The notes beneath the pieces were generated by a model. That model worked only from the letters and a program-made list of their open reading frames with translations. It was not told the DNA's origin and did not search any database. A stretch of DNA of 64,000 nt from Cyrtodaria siliqua (lineage: Eukaryota > Mollusca > Bivalvia > Adapedonta > Hiatellidae), in contig JAWPHD010001829.1 of the NCBI GenBank assembly GCA_037043455.1, forward strand, positions 124,001 to 188,000. Direction: 5' to 3'. Below, in pieces: positions 45,563-58,231 of this stretch (position 1 is the first letter of the stretch; each line of letters starts with the position of its first letter). A program made the translations under genes and the position numbers.

Positions 45563-46880
45563 CAAGAGGCCCAAGAGGGCATGTGGACGCTCTACTGGCT
45601 AACACGGCTCTTATAACATCAATGAAACATAGAGCTAAAAAAAAAGAAAAAAAAAGAAAAAAAAAAAAAAATTAAAAAATAATAATTTAAAACTCTGCTG
45701 TTACTGGGCCGACCTGGCTGGTTTTCGAACTTGACCGAGGTTTTATTGACATTAACAATCTGATGAAGTTTGGTAAAGATCGGATGAAAAATGAAGGCCC
45801 TATCGTCTTGAGGCAAAATATAGCATTTTAACTAAATCAAGGGCATTACCTCCGCTGTTACTGGTCCGATATGGATGGTTTTCGAACTTGTCCGAGCTTT
45901 CATTGATATTAACAATCTGATAAAGTTTGGTAAAGATCAGATGAACAATGAAGCCCCTATCGTCTTAACAAGGCAAAATACAGCATTTTTAACTAAATCA
46001 AGTTCCATAACTCCGCTGTTAAAAGTCCGATATGGCTGGTTTTCAATATAGTCCGCGCTTTCATTGATATTAACAATGTGGTAAAGTTTGGTAAAGATAG
46101 GATGAAAAATGAAGGCCCTATCGTCTTAACGAGGCAAAATATAGCATTTTTAACTAAATCAAGGGCCATAACTCCGCTGTTACTGGTCCGATATGAATGG
46201 TTTTCGAACTTGTCCGAGCTTTCATTGATATTAACAATCTGATAAAGTTTGGTAAAAATCGGATGAACAATGAAGCCCCTATCGTCTTAACGAGGCAAAA
46301 TGTAGCATTTTTAACTAAATCAAGGGCCACAACTCAGCTGTTACTGGTCTGATATGGCTGGTTTTCGAACTTGTTTGAGCTTTCAAAGACATTAGCAATC
46401 TGATAAAGTTTGGTAAAGATCGGATGAACAATGAAGCCCCTATTGTCTTAACGAGACAAAATATAGCATTTTTAACTAAATCAAGGTCCATAACTCCGCT
46501 TTTATTGGTCCTATCTGGCTGATTTTCGAACTTATCCGAGCTTTCATTGATATTAACAATGTGGTTAAGTTTGGTAAAGATAGGATGAAAAATGAAGGCC
46601 CTATCGTGTTAACGAGGCAAAATATAGCAATATAGCATTTTTAACTAAATCAAGGGCCATAACTCCGTTGTTACTGGTCCGATCTGGCTGGTTTTCGAAC
46701 TTGTCCGAGCTTTCATTGATATTAACAACCTGGTAAAGTTTGGTAAAGTTCGGATGAAAAATGATGGCCCTATCGTCTTAACGAGACAAAAGTTAACGAC
46801 GGACGGACGACGGACAACGGACGGACGACGGACAACTTGACATCCCATAAGCTCTGCTGGCCTTCGGCCAGTAGAGCTAA
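45563..46880 (+). mobile_element. Complete modular core-repeat element, 1,318 bp
   Basis: Starts CAAGAGGCCCAAGAGGGC, has an A-rich stretch, six to seven ~185-bp units ('gaaggccctatcgtcttaac', 'ggttttcgaacttgtccgag'), then (ACGG)-type sequence at 46797-46835, the hairpin 'ctggccttcggccag', and ends AGAGCTAA. Same architecture as 32337-33508 and 37580-39354 with unrelated or distant cores. Confidence 0.8.
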
Positions 46881-48235
46881 AAACAAGGAAGATGTCAAAG
46901 ATATTTGTGCCAAGGTTCTAGGCAATAGACCAAAAATGAAAAATCATCAAGGTTTACTTTTCATTTTGGACAACCAAACATTGAACATGCAACATATGAG
47001 TAGGCCTATTTTAGCTCCACTGGTCAAAGGTTAGGAAAGCTTATAGGATGGTGGATTGTCCATCTTTGTCTTTCATTATTGTCATCTGTTGGTTCATTAA
47101 CTTGTTGCTGTTAACACTCTAGCAATATCATTTTGCATTTCATTTTACACTTTTTTATAATAACTTACTCTTCTCCAAGTTTTCTGGTGGTGCAGTCCAT
47201 GTAAATATTCATAATTTGTTGACATAGTCACGGTGGGTGGGACACACTCCAAATGAAAATCCAAGCATCAAATAAACTTTGCCATTTTTACAATAATTAA
47301 ACAGTACAAGTTGTAATACAATGAAATGAACAACATTACAATTTATAAAATAATGAAATGAACAACAGTACAATTTATAAACAGTACAAGTCACAACACT
47401 ACCATAATTCAAAAGCACCATTTATTAACACAGGGATCTATCACAACCTATGAGAATACTAATTAATCATTACTAATTAATCATTACTAATTAATCAACA
47501 CTGATAATGCAGTGTTACCTTAAGAATGATTGAAACTCTGAAGTTATGTCCGATTTATATTCAAAGGGTGAAGGGTTAACATTTGTTTCTTATTTTATTT
47601 TACAGTGTAGGTAATTCAACTTTGTCAAATGTTAATTCTCAAATTTGTCAAAAAATATTTCTTCAAATACCACACAAGTGTTCTGTCAGATATATTCCAA
47701 AATGCACCATTATATGAGTCATTCTACAGAAACTGCATATTTTCATTGTCCTAAAAGTTATTAAATAGCACTATGAATTGCAGAACAATTTATTTGAGAA
47801 GAAGAGAAAAACATTTAACTATCGGAAACAAGGTCTCTAGACAAACAAATATTGATGGATTTGTCATTATGATGCCGTTTAAACGCTTCCATACATTGAA
47901 ATGTCATTCCTGTTATCAGTTCTCAAAACTGAAAAAAATACATGATAATGAATTTATTCATCTAACGTTTCATAAAAAATAATGTTTTATACATTTTTTT
48001 AGAAAAATTAAATGTTTTGTAAAACTATTTGTTGTTTACCAGAATTGATCGGGTATTGTACTGCTCATTTTGTATATGGTAAAAATGATATTCCTCAATT
48101 GGAATTTATTACAGATAATAGGAATTAAATTTTAAAACAATGTATTATGGTTAGCAGTATATAAGGATATATCTCTACCCAAAATGAATTATTAAGAAAT
48201 GACATAATGGAATCACTTTTTCAATTAAGTAACCA
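46881..48235. other. Low-copy AT-rich sequence; source of a duplicated 91-bp segment
   Basis: No gene is recognised. Contains a short 'caatgaaatgaacaac' repeat cluster (47320-47400), three 'ctaattaatcatta' units (47458-47500) and the segment 47791-47881 that reappears inside the 25-bp minisatellite. Confidence 0.5.
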
Positions 48236-48239
48236 TACT

Positions 48240-51200
48240 GCATGAATAGTTGTCTTGGTTTAAAATACTGTGGTAAATAGTGTAATATGATACTATGGTA
48301 AATAGTGTATTAAGATACTGTAGTAAATAGTGTATTATGATGTCCGTGGTAAATAGTGTAATATGATACTGTGGTAAATAGTATATTATGATACTGTGGT
48401 AAGTAGTGTATTATGATACTGTGGTAAAAAGTGTATTATGATGTCTGCGGTAAATAGTGTATTATGATGTATGTGGTAAATAGTGTATTATGATACTGTG
48501 GTGAATAGTGTATTATGATGTCTGTGGTAAATAGTGTAATATGATACTGTGGTAAGTAGTGTATTATGATACTGTGGTAAGTAGTGTATTATGATACTGT
48601 GGTAAAAAGTGTATTATGATGTCTGCGGTAAATAGTGTATTATGATGTCTGTGGTAAATAGTGTAATATGATACTGTGGTAAGTAGTGTATTATGATACT
48701 ATGGTAAATAGTGTATTATGATACTGTGGTAAATATTTGAGAAGAAGAGAAAAACATTTAACTATCGGAAACAAGGTCTCTAGACAAACAAATATTGATG
48801 GATTTGTCATTATGATGCCGTTTATGATACTGTGGTAAATAGTGTTTATGATACTGTGGTAAATAGTGTTTATGATACTGTGGTAAATAGTGTTTATGAT
48901 ACTGTGGTAAATAGTGTTTATGATGTCTGTGGTAAAAAGTGTATTATGATGTTTGTGGTAAATAGTGTTTATGATACTGTGGTAAATAGTGTATTATGAT
49001 GTCTGTGGTAAATAGTGTATTATCATACTATAGTAAATAGTGTATTATGATGTCTGTGGTAAATAGTGTATTATGATACTGTGGTAAATAGTGTATTATG
49101 ATGCTGCAGTAAATAGTGTATTATGATGACTGTGGTAAATAGTGTATTATGATACTGTGGTAAATAGTGTATTATGATACTGTGGTAAATAGTGTATTAT
49201 GATGTCTGCGGTAAATAGTGTATTATGATGTCTGTGGTAAATAGTGTATATGATGTATGTGGTAAATAGTGTTTTATGATACTGTGGTAAATAGTGTATT
49301 ATGATACTGTGGTAAGTGGTGTATTATGATGTCTGCAGTAAATAGTCTATTATGATGACTGTGGTAAATAGTGTATTATGATACTGTGGTAAATAGTGTA
49401 TTATGATGTCTGCGGTAAATAGTGTATTATGATGTCTGTGGTAAATAGTGTATATGATGTATGTGGTAGATAGTGTATTATGATACTGTGGTGAATAGTG
49501 TATTATGATGTCTGTGGTAAATAGTGTATTATGATACTGTGGTAAATAGTGTTTTAGGATGTATGTGGTAAATAGTGTATTATGATACTGTGGTAAATAG
49601 TGTATTAGGATGTCTGTGGTAAACAGTGTATTATAATACTGTAGTAAATAGTGTATTATCATACTGTAGTAAATAGTGTATTATGATGTCTGTGGTGAAT
49701 AGTGTATTGTGATACTGTGGTAAATAGTGAATTGTGATATTGTGGTAAATAGTGTATTATGATACTGTGGTAAATAGTGTATTATTATGTCTGTGGTAAA
49801 TAGTGTATATGATGTATGTGGTAAATAGTGTATTATGATACTGTGGTGAATAGTGTATTATGATGTCTGTGGTAAATAGTGTATTATGATGTATGTGGTA
49901 AATAGTGTATTATGATACAGTGGTGAATAGTGTATTATGATGTCTGTGGTAAACAGTGTATTATAATACTGTAGTAAATAGTGTATTATAATGTCTGTGG
50001 TAAACAGTGTATTATAATACTGTAGTAAATAGTGTATTATGATACTGTATTAAATAGTGTATTATGATGTCTGTGGTGAATAGTGTATTGTGATGCTGTG
50101 GTAAATAGTGAATTGTGATATTGTGGTAAATATTGTATTATGATACTGTGGTAAATGGTGTACTATTATGTCTGTGGTAAATAGTGTATTGTGATACTGT
50201 GGTAAATAGTGTTTGTGATACTGTGGTAAATAGAGCATTATGATACTGTGGTAAATAGTTTATTTGCGATATTGTGGTAAGTAGTGTTTATGATACTGTG
50301 GTAAATAGAGTATTATGATACTGTGGTAAATAGTGTTTATGAAACTGTGGTAAATAGTGTATTATGATACTGTGGTAAATAGAGTATTATGATACTGTGG
50401 TAAATAGTGTATTATGAAACTGTGGTAAATAGTGTATTATGATACTGTGGTAAATAGTGTATTATGATGTCTGTGGTAAATAGTGTATAATGATGTCTGT
50501 GGTAAATAGTGTATATGATGTATGTGGTAAATAGTGTATTATGATACTGTGGTGAATAGTGTATATTATTATGGTCTGTGGTAAATAGTGTATTATGATA
50601 CTGTGGTAAATAGTGTATTATGATGTATGTGGTAAATAGTGTATTATGATACTGTGGTGAATAGTGTAGTATGATGTCTGTGGTAAACAGTGTATTATAA
50701 TACTGTAGTAAATAGTGTATTATGATACTGTAGTATATAGTGTATTATGATGTCTGTGGTGAATAGTGTATTGTGATACTGTGGTAAATAGTGAATTGTG
50801 ATATTGTAGTAAATAGTGTATTATGATACTGTGGTAAATGGTGTATTATTATGTCTGTGGTAAATAGTGTATTGTGATACTGTGGTAAATAGTGTTTGTG
50901 ATACTGTGGTAAATAGAGCACTATGATACTGTGGTAAATAGTTTATTTGCGATATTGTGGTAAGTAGTGTTTATGATACTGTGGTAAATAGTTTATTATG
51001 ATACTGTGATAAATAGTGTATTATGATACTGTGGTAAATAGTGTATTATGATACTGTGGTAAATAGTGTATTATGATACTGTGGTAAATAGTGTATTATG
51101 ATACTGTGGTAAATAGTGTTGATGATACTGTGGTAAATAGTGTATTATGATGTCTGTGGTGAATAGAGTATTATGATACTATGGTAAATAGTGTATTATG

Positions 51201-51676
51201 CTGTCTGTGGTAAATAGTGTATTATGATACTGTGGTCAGTAGTGTATTATGATGTCTGCAGTAAATAATGTATTATGATGACTGTGGTAAATAGTGTTTT
51301 ATGATACTGTGGTAAATAGTGTATTATGATGTCTGCAGTAAATAGTGTATTATAATACTGTAGTAAATAGTGTATTATGATACTGTAGTAAATAGTGTAT
51401 TATGATGTCTGTGGTGAATAGTGTATTATGATACTGTGGTAAATGGTGTATTGTGATATTGTGGTAAGTAGTGTTTATGATACTGTGGTAAATAGTATAT
51501 TATGATACTGTGGTAAATAGTGTATTTTGATACTGTGGTAAATAGTGTATTATGATACAGTGGTAAATAGTGTTTATGATACTGTGGTAAATAGTGTATT
51601 ATTATACTGTAGTAAATAGTGTATTATGATACTGTGGTAAATAGTGTATTATGATACTGTGGTATATAGTGTATTA
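48240..51676 (+). repeat. 25/26-bp minisatellite, main block
   Basis: Alternates 'gatactgtggtaaatagtgt'+'attat' (25 bp) and 'gatgtctgtggtaaatagtg'+'tattat' (26 bp) with higher-order blocks (for example 49620-50140 resembles 50690-50960). Roughly 135 units by span. It continues after an insertion at 52405-52590. Confidence 0.95.
48734..48824 (+). repeat. 91-bp templated insertion in the minisatellite
   Basis: Matches 47791-47881 without any difference I can see and has no relation to the array unit. The right junction shares GTTTA with both parents and the left shares TA. Directly after it the array shows four near-identical 24-bp units ('tttatgatactgtggtaa...'). Confidence 0.92.
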
Positions 51677-52404
51677 TTCTATACCTAATTTATACATCCA
51701 ATCGTAGACGCTCTTTCGAGTCATGTGACCGTACAATATATTTCCGTATCGGGACGCACGCGCGTACAAAATATCCCGTATTTTGTTCGTATTGTACGCT
51801 TCACAGGTTCCATGTTAAACCTATGATAAAGACCGAAACGCGTGAAAAGGTCCGAATAAAAATCAGAACCGACAGGCTTCTGTCATTACCTAACCATAAA
51901 TTGTTGTCAAGTAATGAAAACCTATCTATTGCACATATTTTTATTTAATTTTCCTTTATAACAAAAAAAAAACACAAAAAACTAGCATAATATATCATTG
52001 TTTGAAACTGACCTTCGGTAGTATTTAATCACTGTTGACAACGGAGAAATGGGCATTCTTTCAAGCAAATAAAGCTTGAGAGTAAGCCATGTCGAACACA
52101 ATATATAAAATACATAGACCTACATGCAATTGTGCTTTCGATGTTCATAGCGACTTGCTTGAAAGCATGAAACAAACGAAAGTTATATCCGAATTATAAA
52201 TGATTGGTTAAAATAAAGGTATAGAATAAAAAGGTTACTTAACATGGTTCTGTACAATACGGGATATATTTGGACTCGTACACAGCTGGAAAAAATCATA
52301 TTGGACTCGCCTAACGGCTCGTCCAATATGACTTTTCCAGCTGTGTACTCGTCCAAATATATCTCCGTATTGTACAGAACCATGTTAAATAACCTATAAT
52401 TACA
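51677..52404. mobile_element. ~728-bp insertion with a long palindrome at its right end
   Basis: Interrupts the 25-bp minisatellite. 52240-52387 is a near-perfect hairpin (~68-bp arms; 'taacatggttctgtacaata' against 'tattgtacagaaccatgtta'). The left part (51735-51815) shares words with the arms ('ccgtatcggga', 'attgtacgcttcacaggttc'), so it may be a foldback element with decayed left end. Target duplication not resolved. Confidence 0.75.
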
Positions 52405-52650
52405 ATACTGTGGTAAATAGTGTATTATGATGTCTGTGGTGAATAGAGTATTTTGATGTATGTGGTCAATAGTGTATTATGATGTCTGCGGTAAATAGTG
52501 TATTATAATGTCTGCGGTAAATAGTGTATTATGATACTGTGGTAAATAGTGTGTTATGATGTATGTTGTAAATAGTGTATTATGATGTATGTTTACATTA
52601 AATGAGTCTTAAGAGTCGCTCCATTACTTCTGAATAAAAAGTGTTTCTTT

Positions 52651-52689
52651 ATGGTAACAAGAATGACATTTTGTCATTCATGTTACCAT
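52651..52689. repeat. Short hairpin
   Basis: 'atggtaaca' and 'gaatgaca' pair with 'tgtcattc' and 'tgttaccat' around a TTTT loop, with one bulge. Confidence 0.8.
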
Positions 52690-52935
52690 AAAATCATATT
52701 ACAATATTTGCATGAAAAAAATATTGCTTTAATGTTAATTTTATTGATTTGAATCATTGAGATTTTATCGTTAACAGAATAACATTGATTAAAAAGCATT
52801 GTATTAACAAGTGTTTTTTTTAATCAATGACAGTACTGTTACTGTGTATGTCAGTCCTGTTGCCATCATATAAACAGCAACAGTGTTTTCATTAAGAAAG
52901 TTAAAAAAAAAGAAAACTGATAGGTTTCTCAATAT

Positions 52936-53206
52936 TTTTTGAATTGAATTGGATTTTATAGTCGCACCAACAGCTAAGGTCATATGGCGACTTTCCAGCT
53001 TCTACTGGTGGAGGAAGACCCCAGGTGCCCCTCCGGGCAATTTTCGTGCACGGGCGGGCACCTGGGTAGAACCACCGACGTTCCGCAAGCCAGCTGGATA
53101 GCTTCCTCACATAAAGATTCCTAGGCCCCTGAGGGATCGAACCTACAGCGGTGAGGGGCAAGTGATTGCAAGTCAGAGACTCTTACCACTCGGCCACGGA
53201 CGCCCC
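52936..53206 (-). mobile_element. Full-length SINE-1 copy
   Basis: Same family as 6259-6527 and very similar. Flanked by a 13-bp duplication GGTTTCTCAATAT (52923-52935, 53207-53219). Confidence 0.95.
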
Positions 53207-53446
53207 GGTTTCTCAATATCGTGACTTATTCATAGGGTTACATATGAAAAAAGTCATAATATTCGATACTATAAATGAATAAATACTGTTTATTATTTGA
53301 TCTCCATTTGCATGTGTGATTATTTGTAGTTTATGAAGGGTATTTTGCATATCATTTAATACAAATAAAGGATATGTCGCTCAACCGCTCAATATTCAAT
53401 TATTTTTTACCCAAATTTTTACCTCCTAAAATCCTGAATTCAATAT

Positions 53447-53560
53447 TAACTGTTGTGTCCCATTCTAACTGTTTTGTCCCTTTCTAACTGTTGAGACCCA
53501 TTCTAACTGTTGTGTCCCTTTCTAACTGTTGAGTCCCATTCTTACTGTTGAGTCCCACTA
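53447..53560 (+). repeat. ~20-bp tandem repeat
   Basis: Six units of 'cattctaactgttgtgtccc' with variants. Confidence 0.85.
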
Positions 53561-53569
53561 TAAATGATT

Positions 53570-54020
53570 CCAATTAACACTGCTTGGTTGTCCTTTTGGT
53601 GTACCAGGGCTATAAATGTTTCCAATTAACAATGTTTGGTTGTTTGTTTGGTGTACCAGGGCTATTAATGATTCCAATTAACAATGTTTGGTTGTTTGTT
53701 TGGTGTACCAGGGCTATTAATGATTCCAATTAACACTGCTTGGTTGTCCATTTTTTAACCAGGACTATAAATGTTTCCAATTAACAATATTTGCTTGTCC
53801 GTTTGGTGCACAAGGGCTATACATTGTTCCAATTAACAATGTTTAGTGCACCAGGACTATCAGTTGTTCCAATTAACAACATTTGGTGAACCAAGACTAT
53901 AAATGGTTCCAATTAACAATGTTTGGTTGTCTGTTTGATGCAACAGGACTATAAATTGTCCAATTAACAATGTTTGGTTGTCTCTTTGGTGCATCAAGGC
54001 TATAATTTATTGTTCCAGTT
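53570..54020 (+). repeat. 52-57-bp satellite, diverged block
   Basis: Units carry 'ttccaattaacaatgtttgg', 'ttgtctgtttggtgcacca' and 'gggctataaatg'. In reverse complement each unit contains the last codons and stop of the SLCO exon at 57837. Confidence 0.88.
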
Positions 54021-54024
54021 AACT

Positions 54025-54353
54025 AGAAGGGTGATCCACGGAACACGTGTCACCTGCCGTGTGCTTATTTCAGCAAGTACAATCTAACTATAAAATTTAA
54101 AGACATGGGGTGCAATCCTTCACGAATAATTGAGCAGGTTTTGATCATATATGGTATTGTAATGGCGGTCATCTTGGATGTTGCATTGACCTAATTTATA
54201 CAACTTTGAAAGGCACTGACTTCAGTACCACCATCCATGTAAAATTTGGTGAAAATTAGTCAAGCGGTTTCTGAGGAGATGTTGTTTAAAGCAAAAGTTA
54301 ATGTCGGACATATGCCGGACGCCGGACGAAGTGTGATCCCAAGAGCTAAAAAC
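54025..54353 (+). mobile_element. Short modular element inserted in the satellite
   Basis: Starts 'actagaagggtgatccacgg' and ends 'gtgatcccaagagctaa' after a 'gccggacgccggacg' tract; the body has 'ggcggtcatcttggatgt'. A related start is at 55243. Confidence 0.7.
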
Positions 54354-54509
54354 ATAACTACTAGATTGGCACATGAATGAATAAATACTGTTTATTATTT
54401 GATCTCCATTTGCATGTGAGATTAATTGTAATTTATGAAGGGGATTTTGCACAACAGTTAATACAAATAAAGGATATGTCGCTCAATATTCAATTCTACA
54501 AACGGGGAC

Positions 54510-55240
54510 AAAAATTTGTTCCAATTAACAACGTTTGGTGCACCAAGACTTTATAAATGGTTACAATTAACATTGTTTGGTTGTCTATTTGGAACACCAG
54601 GGCTATACATTGTTCCAATTAACCATGCTTGGTTGTCTATTTGGAACACCAGGGCTATACATTGTTCCAATTAACCATGCTTGGTTGTCTATTTGGAACA
54701 CCAGGGCTATACATTGTTCCAATTAACCATGCTTGGTTGTCTATTTGGAACACCAGGGCTATACATTGTTCCAATTAACCATGCTTGGTTGTCTATTTGG
54801 AACAACAGGGCTATACATTGTTCCAATTAACCATGCTTGGTTGTCTATTTGGAACACCAGGGCTATACATTGTTCCAATTAACCATGCTTGGTTGTCTAT
54901 TTGGAACACCAGGGCTATACATTGTTCCAATTAACCATGCTTGGTTGTCTATTTGGAACACCAGGGCTATACATTGTTCCAATTAACCATGCTTGGTTGT
55001 CTATTTGGAACACCAGGGCTATACATTGTTCAGATTAACCATGCTTGGTTGTCTATTTGGAACACCAGGGCTATACATTGTTCCAATTAACCATGCTTGG
55101 TTGTCTGTTTGGTGCACCAGGGCTTTAAACTGTTCCAATTAACAATATTTGATTGTCCGTTTGGTGCGCCAGGACTATATATTGTTCCAATTAACAATGT
55201 TTGGTTGTCTCTTTGGTGCACCAGGGCTATAAATGGTTCC
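54510..55240 (+). repeat. 52-bp satellite, homogenised block
   Basis: Ten almost identical units ('ccatgcttggttgtctattt', 'ggaacaccagggctatacat', 'tgttccaattaa'), bordered by diverged units on both sides. Homogeneity indicates a recent expansion. Confidence 0.93.
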
Positions 55241-57804
55241 AATTAACTAGAAGGGTGTTCCACAGAACACTTGTGTCACCTGCCATGTGCTTATTTCAGG
55301 AAGTACAATCTTACTATAAAAATGGAAGACATGGGGTGCAATCCATGCCATGAAGACATGAAGACATGGGGTGCAATCCTTTATGAACAAGAGATGTTTG
55401 TAAAACATATATGCACCCCTTCAACATTACTGGCAAGTTTTGAGTGCCAGCTGTTTTTGAGTTATGGACAAGCAATTTTTAGTGAGTTTTCACATATACA
55501 TAGTGTATCATTGGCAGATATCCTTATATATATCCAGGTATTTTACCTTTAACTTTCACATGGGTTGCTTAATTTGCATATTCTTCATCAAAATAATGTA
55601 TCCCAAATGTCAAAATTATTTAATAGTTTGTGTTTAAAGAGTGAAAATAAATCATAAATGTATTTTTTTTATTTTTTTTTAATTAGAATCAAATTTAATC
55701 TTAGTATTCATTCAATAAAGGGAGGTAATTAAAAAAATAATTTTAAATTAATAGTTATTTAGGTTTAAATATAGAAACATCACAACATTATTGTATATTA
55801 AAAACAAGAGGCCCAAGAGGGCCTGCATCGCTCTACTGGGTACACCCAGGGCGGGCCCAAATTTGACCCCAGGTTCACCATTTGAACAAACTTGGTAGAG
55901 GATCCAAAAGCTGATATTAAATAAAATTAAACCTTTATCTCTTGTAGTTTCAGAGAAGATTTTTTGAAGTTCTTCCCTATCACTCTATGTAAAAATGATC
56001 CAACAAGGAGGAAAAAAAATATAATAATAATAATTTCATTTTTTTTCTTCATAAAAACAACAAAAATTCAAACAAAAAAAAAATTTAAAAAAAAAACACA
56101 TCATAAAACTTAAAAAATTAATAAAATTAAATAAAATAAAATAAAATAAAACCCCAATAAAATCAAAAAAAATATTTAAAAAATTGAACCAATCAACCAA
56201 GGTTTCCTATGAAAAAAACAAATGGTTTTAAAAATAACAAGCTATTTGTAGTGATCTACCCAAAAGGGGAGGTGCACAACTACACCATGAGACAAACATT
56301 CTTGCCAAGTTTGGCATTTGTAGTGCCAGCTGTTCTTGAGTTATCACGAAGACAAGCGGTTTTTAGTGATTTTTTACAAGCTTTGTTACCATGGCAACCA
56401 CATTTCTTATGCGATTCTACCCAAAAGTGGAGGTGCACAACGACCATGAGACAAACATTCCTGCCGAGTTTCGGGTTTGTAATGCCAGTTGTTCTTGAGT
56501 TATCGAGAAGACAAGCAATTTTTAGTGATTTTATACAAATTTTGTTACCATGGCAACCACATTTCTTATGCGAATCTACCCAAAAGGGGAGGTGCACAAC
56601 TACACCATGACACAAACATTCCTGCCGAGTTTCGAGTTTGTAGTTCAAGCTGTTCTTGAGTTATCGCGAAGACAGGCGATTTTTAGTGATTTTATACAAG
56701 TTTTGTTACCATGACAACCACATTTCTTATGCGAATCTACTCAAAAGGGGAGGTGCACAACTAGACTATGACACAAACATTCCTGCCAAGTTTCGAGTTT
56801 GTAGTGCCAGCCGTTCTTGAGTTATGGCAAAAGACAAGAAGATTTCAGGATGGACCGACCGACCGACCGACCGACCAACATTTTTTTTATATGTTTTGCT
56901 ACCATGGCAACCACATTTCTTATGCGAATACACCCAAAAGGGGAGGTGCACAACTAACCATGACACAAACATTCTTGCCAAGTTTCGAGTTTGTAGTGCC
57001 GGCCATTCTTGAGTTATCGCGAAGATTTCGGGATGGACCGACCGACCAACAGACAGACCGACATTTGCAAAGCCATATGCCCCCTCTTCGGAAAGGGGGG
57101 CATAATAATGGAGCATGTTTGTTTTTATAAGTGCTAGAATTTATGAAAAGGGGCGTACATCGGCACTGGATAATTGATAAGGAAGAAATGTATAAAGTTT
57201 CATGACCATAACTCGATATTTTGCCAAGTTATGAGCTAGGTTAGGTTGCAGGTTAAAGTTTTATGAATAGAGGCATAACTCTGCCAAAATTGCAATCAGA
57301 GTTATTGGACATGTGTAACAATATTCTGTGTGATGAATAATTATGTGTGTGAAGTTTCATGAACATAGGTCAAATACTTCTGAAGTTATGACCAGTTATA
57401 AGCTTGGTTAGGTTGCAGGTTAAAGTTTTTCATGAAAAGGGGCATACCTCTGCCAAAATGAAAGTAACATTCCTTGGTTAAGATGAAGATGTGTGTGAAG
57501 TTTTATGAACATAGGTCACATACTTTTCAAGTTATGGCCAGTTATAAGCTTTGTTAAATGATGATGATTAAAGTTTTATGAAAAGGAGCATAACTCTTCC
57601 AAAGTGAAAGTCAGAGTTATTGGACTTGAGTAAAACATGCCTTGGGTTGAGATGAAGATGTGTTTGAAGTTTCATGGACATAGGTCAAATACTTTGCAAG
57701 TTATGGCCAAAGTTATGTTGCAGGTTAAAGTGTGACGGACGACGGATGATGACAGACGACGGACAAAGTGATCACTAAGTGTCTGCCATGCTATGCAGGC
57801 AACA
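55241..57804 (+). mobile_element. Cluster of modular core-repeat elements
   Basis: 55243 starts 'actagaagggtgttccacag'. 55803 starts 'aacaagaggcccaagagggc' with a ~190-bp unit fragment. 55995-56200 is A-rich simple sequence. 56205-57100 has five ~187-bp units ('cccaaaaggggaggtgcaca', 'gttaccatggcaaccacatt') plus (GACC)n at 56855-56876 and the hairpin 'tgccccctcttcgg...ggggggcataa'. 57105-57800 has four ~150-bp units ('ggttgcaggttaaagttt') plus an ACGG-type tract and the hairpin 'tgccatgctatgcaggca'. The satellite resumes at 57805. Confidence 0.75.
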
Positions 57805-57890
57805 CAATGTTTGGTTGTCTGTTTGGTGCACCAAGACTATAAATGATTCCAGTTAACAATGTTTGGTTGACCGGTTGGTGTACCAGGTGT
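57805..57890 (+). repeat. Terminal units of the 52-bp satellite, overlapping the SLCO stop
   Basis: One and a half units ('caatgtttggttgtctgttt', then 'ggtgcaccaagactataaat' and a diverged copy ending 'ggtgtaccaggtg'). The gene's stop codon and preceding ~15 codons are inside this stretch. Confidence 0.85.
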
Positions 57891-58231
57891 TGTTGGCATA
57901 CTGTCCGACAACATTGTCACAGCTGTATGAACACTTTGGTTACTTTTACAGTTTGCCATTGGTGATACACCCAATGAGGTTGGAGGTGGAGGACTCTCAT
58001 CTTTCTCATCAGGTAAACATGGATCCTCACTTTTTGGCACTTTGTACAACATTAAAGCGCAGAAGAAAAATAAAGCGGAGAAAAATTTCAAGACCAAACT
58101 GACGGTCAGCATGTTGTAACTCATTTGTTGGTTGTTGTAGAAAAAACATGAGCCTTCATCACCTGGTGTCTGCCATAGCTTACATGTAATGTCTATAAGT
58201 TTGCCAAACAATATAGGTCCTGGGATAGATC
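57837..58231 (-). CDS. Last coding exon of an OATP/SLCO-family organic anion transporter
   Basis: A multipass plasma-membrane carrier family for organic anions. The exon begins after a good acceptor (pyrimidine-rich, '...tgttttag' at 58232) in phase 1 and encodes about 131 residues. GSIPGPILFGKLID followed by C-LW, and then GSCFFYN, is the conserved OATP sequence before the final membrane span. A hydrophobic segment (about residues 41-63, MLTVSLVLKFFSALFFFCAL) fits TM12. A cytosolic tail follows with CLPDEKDESPPPPT. It resembles SLCO4-type members most, from memory; the subfamily is not certain. An upstream start is not needed: the apparent open frame beyond 58231 is intronic repeat. The last residues (PTGQPNIVNWNHL) and the stop fall in the 52-bp satellite. 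Upstream exons lie beyond 64000. Confidence 0.9.

Noticed and set aside
47773..47982. 69-codon frame in low-copy sequence
   Set aside because: No recognisable family. Part of it is the segment copied into the minisatellite, where it is not in any coding context.
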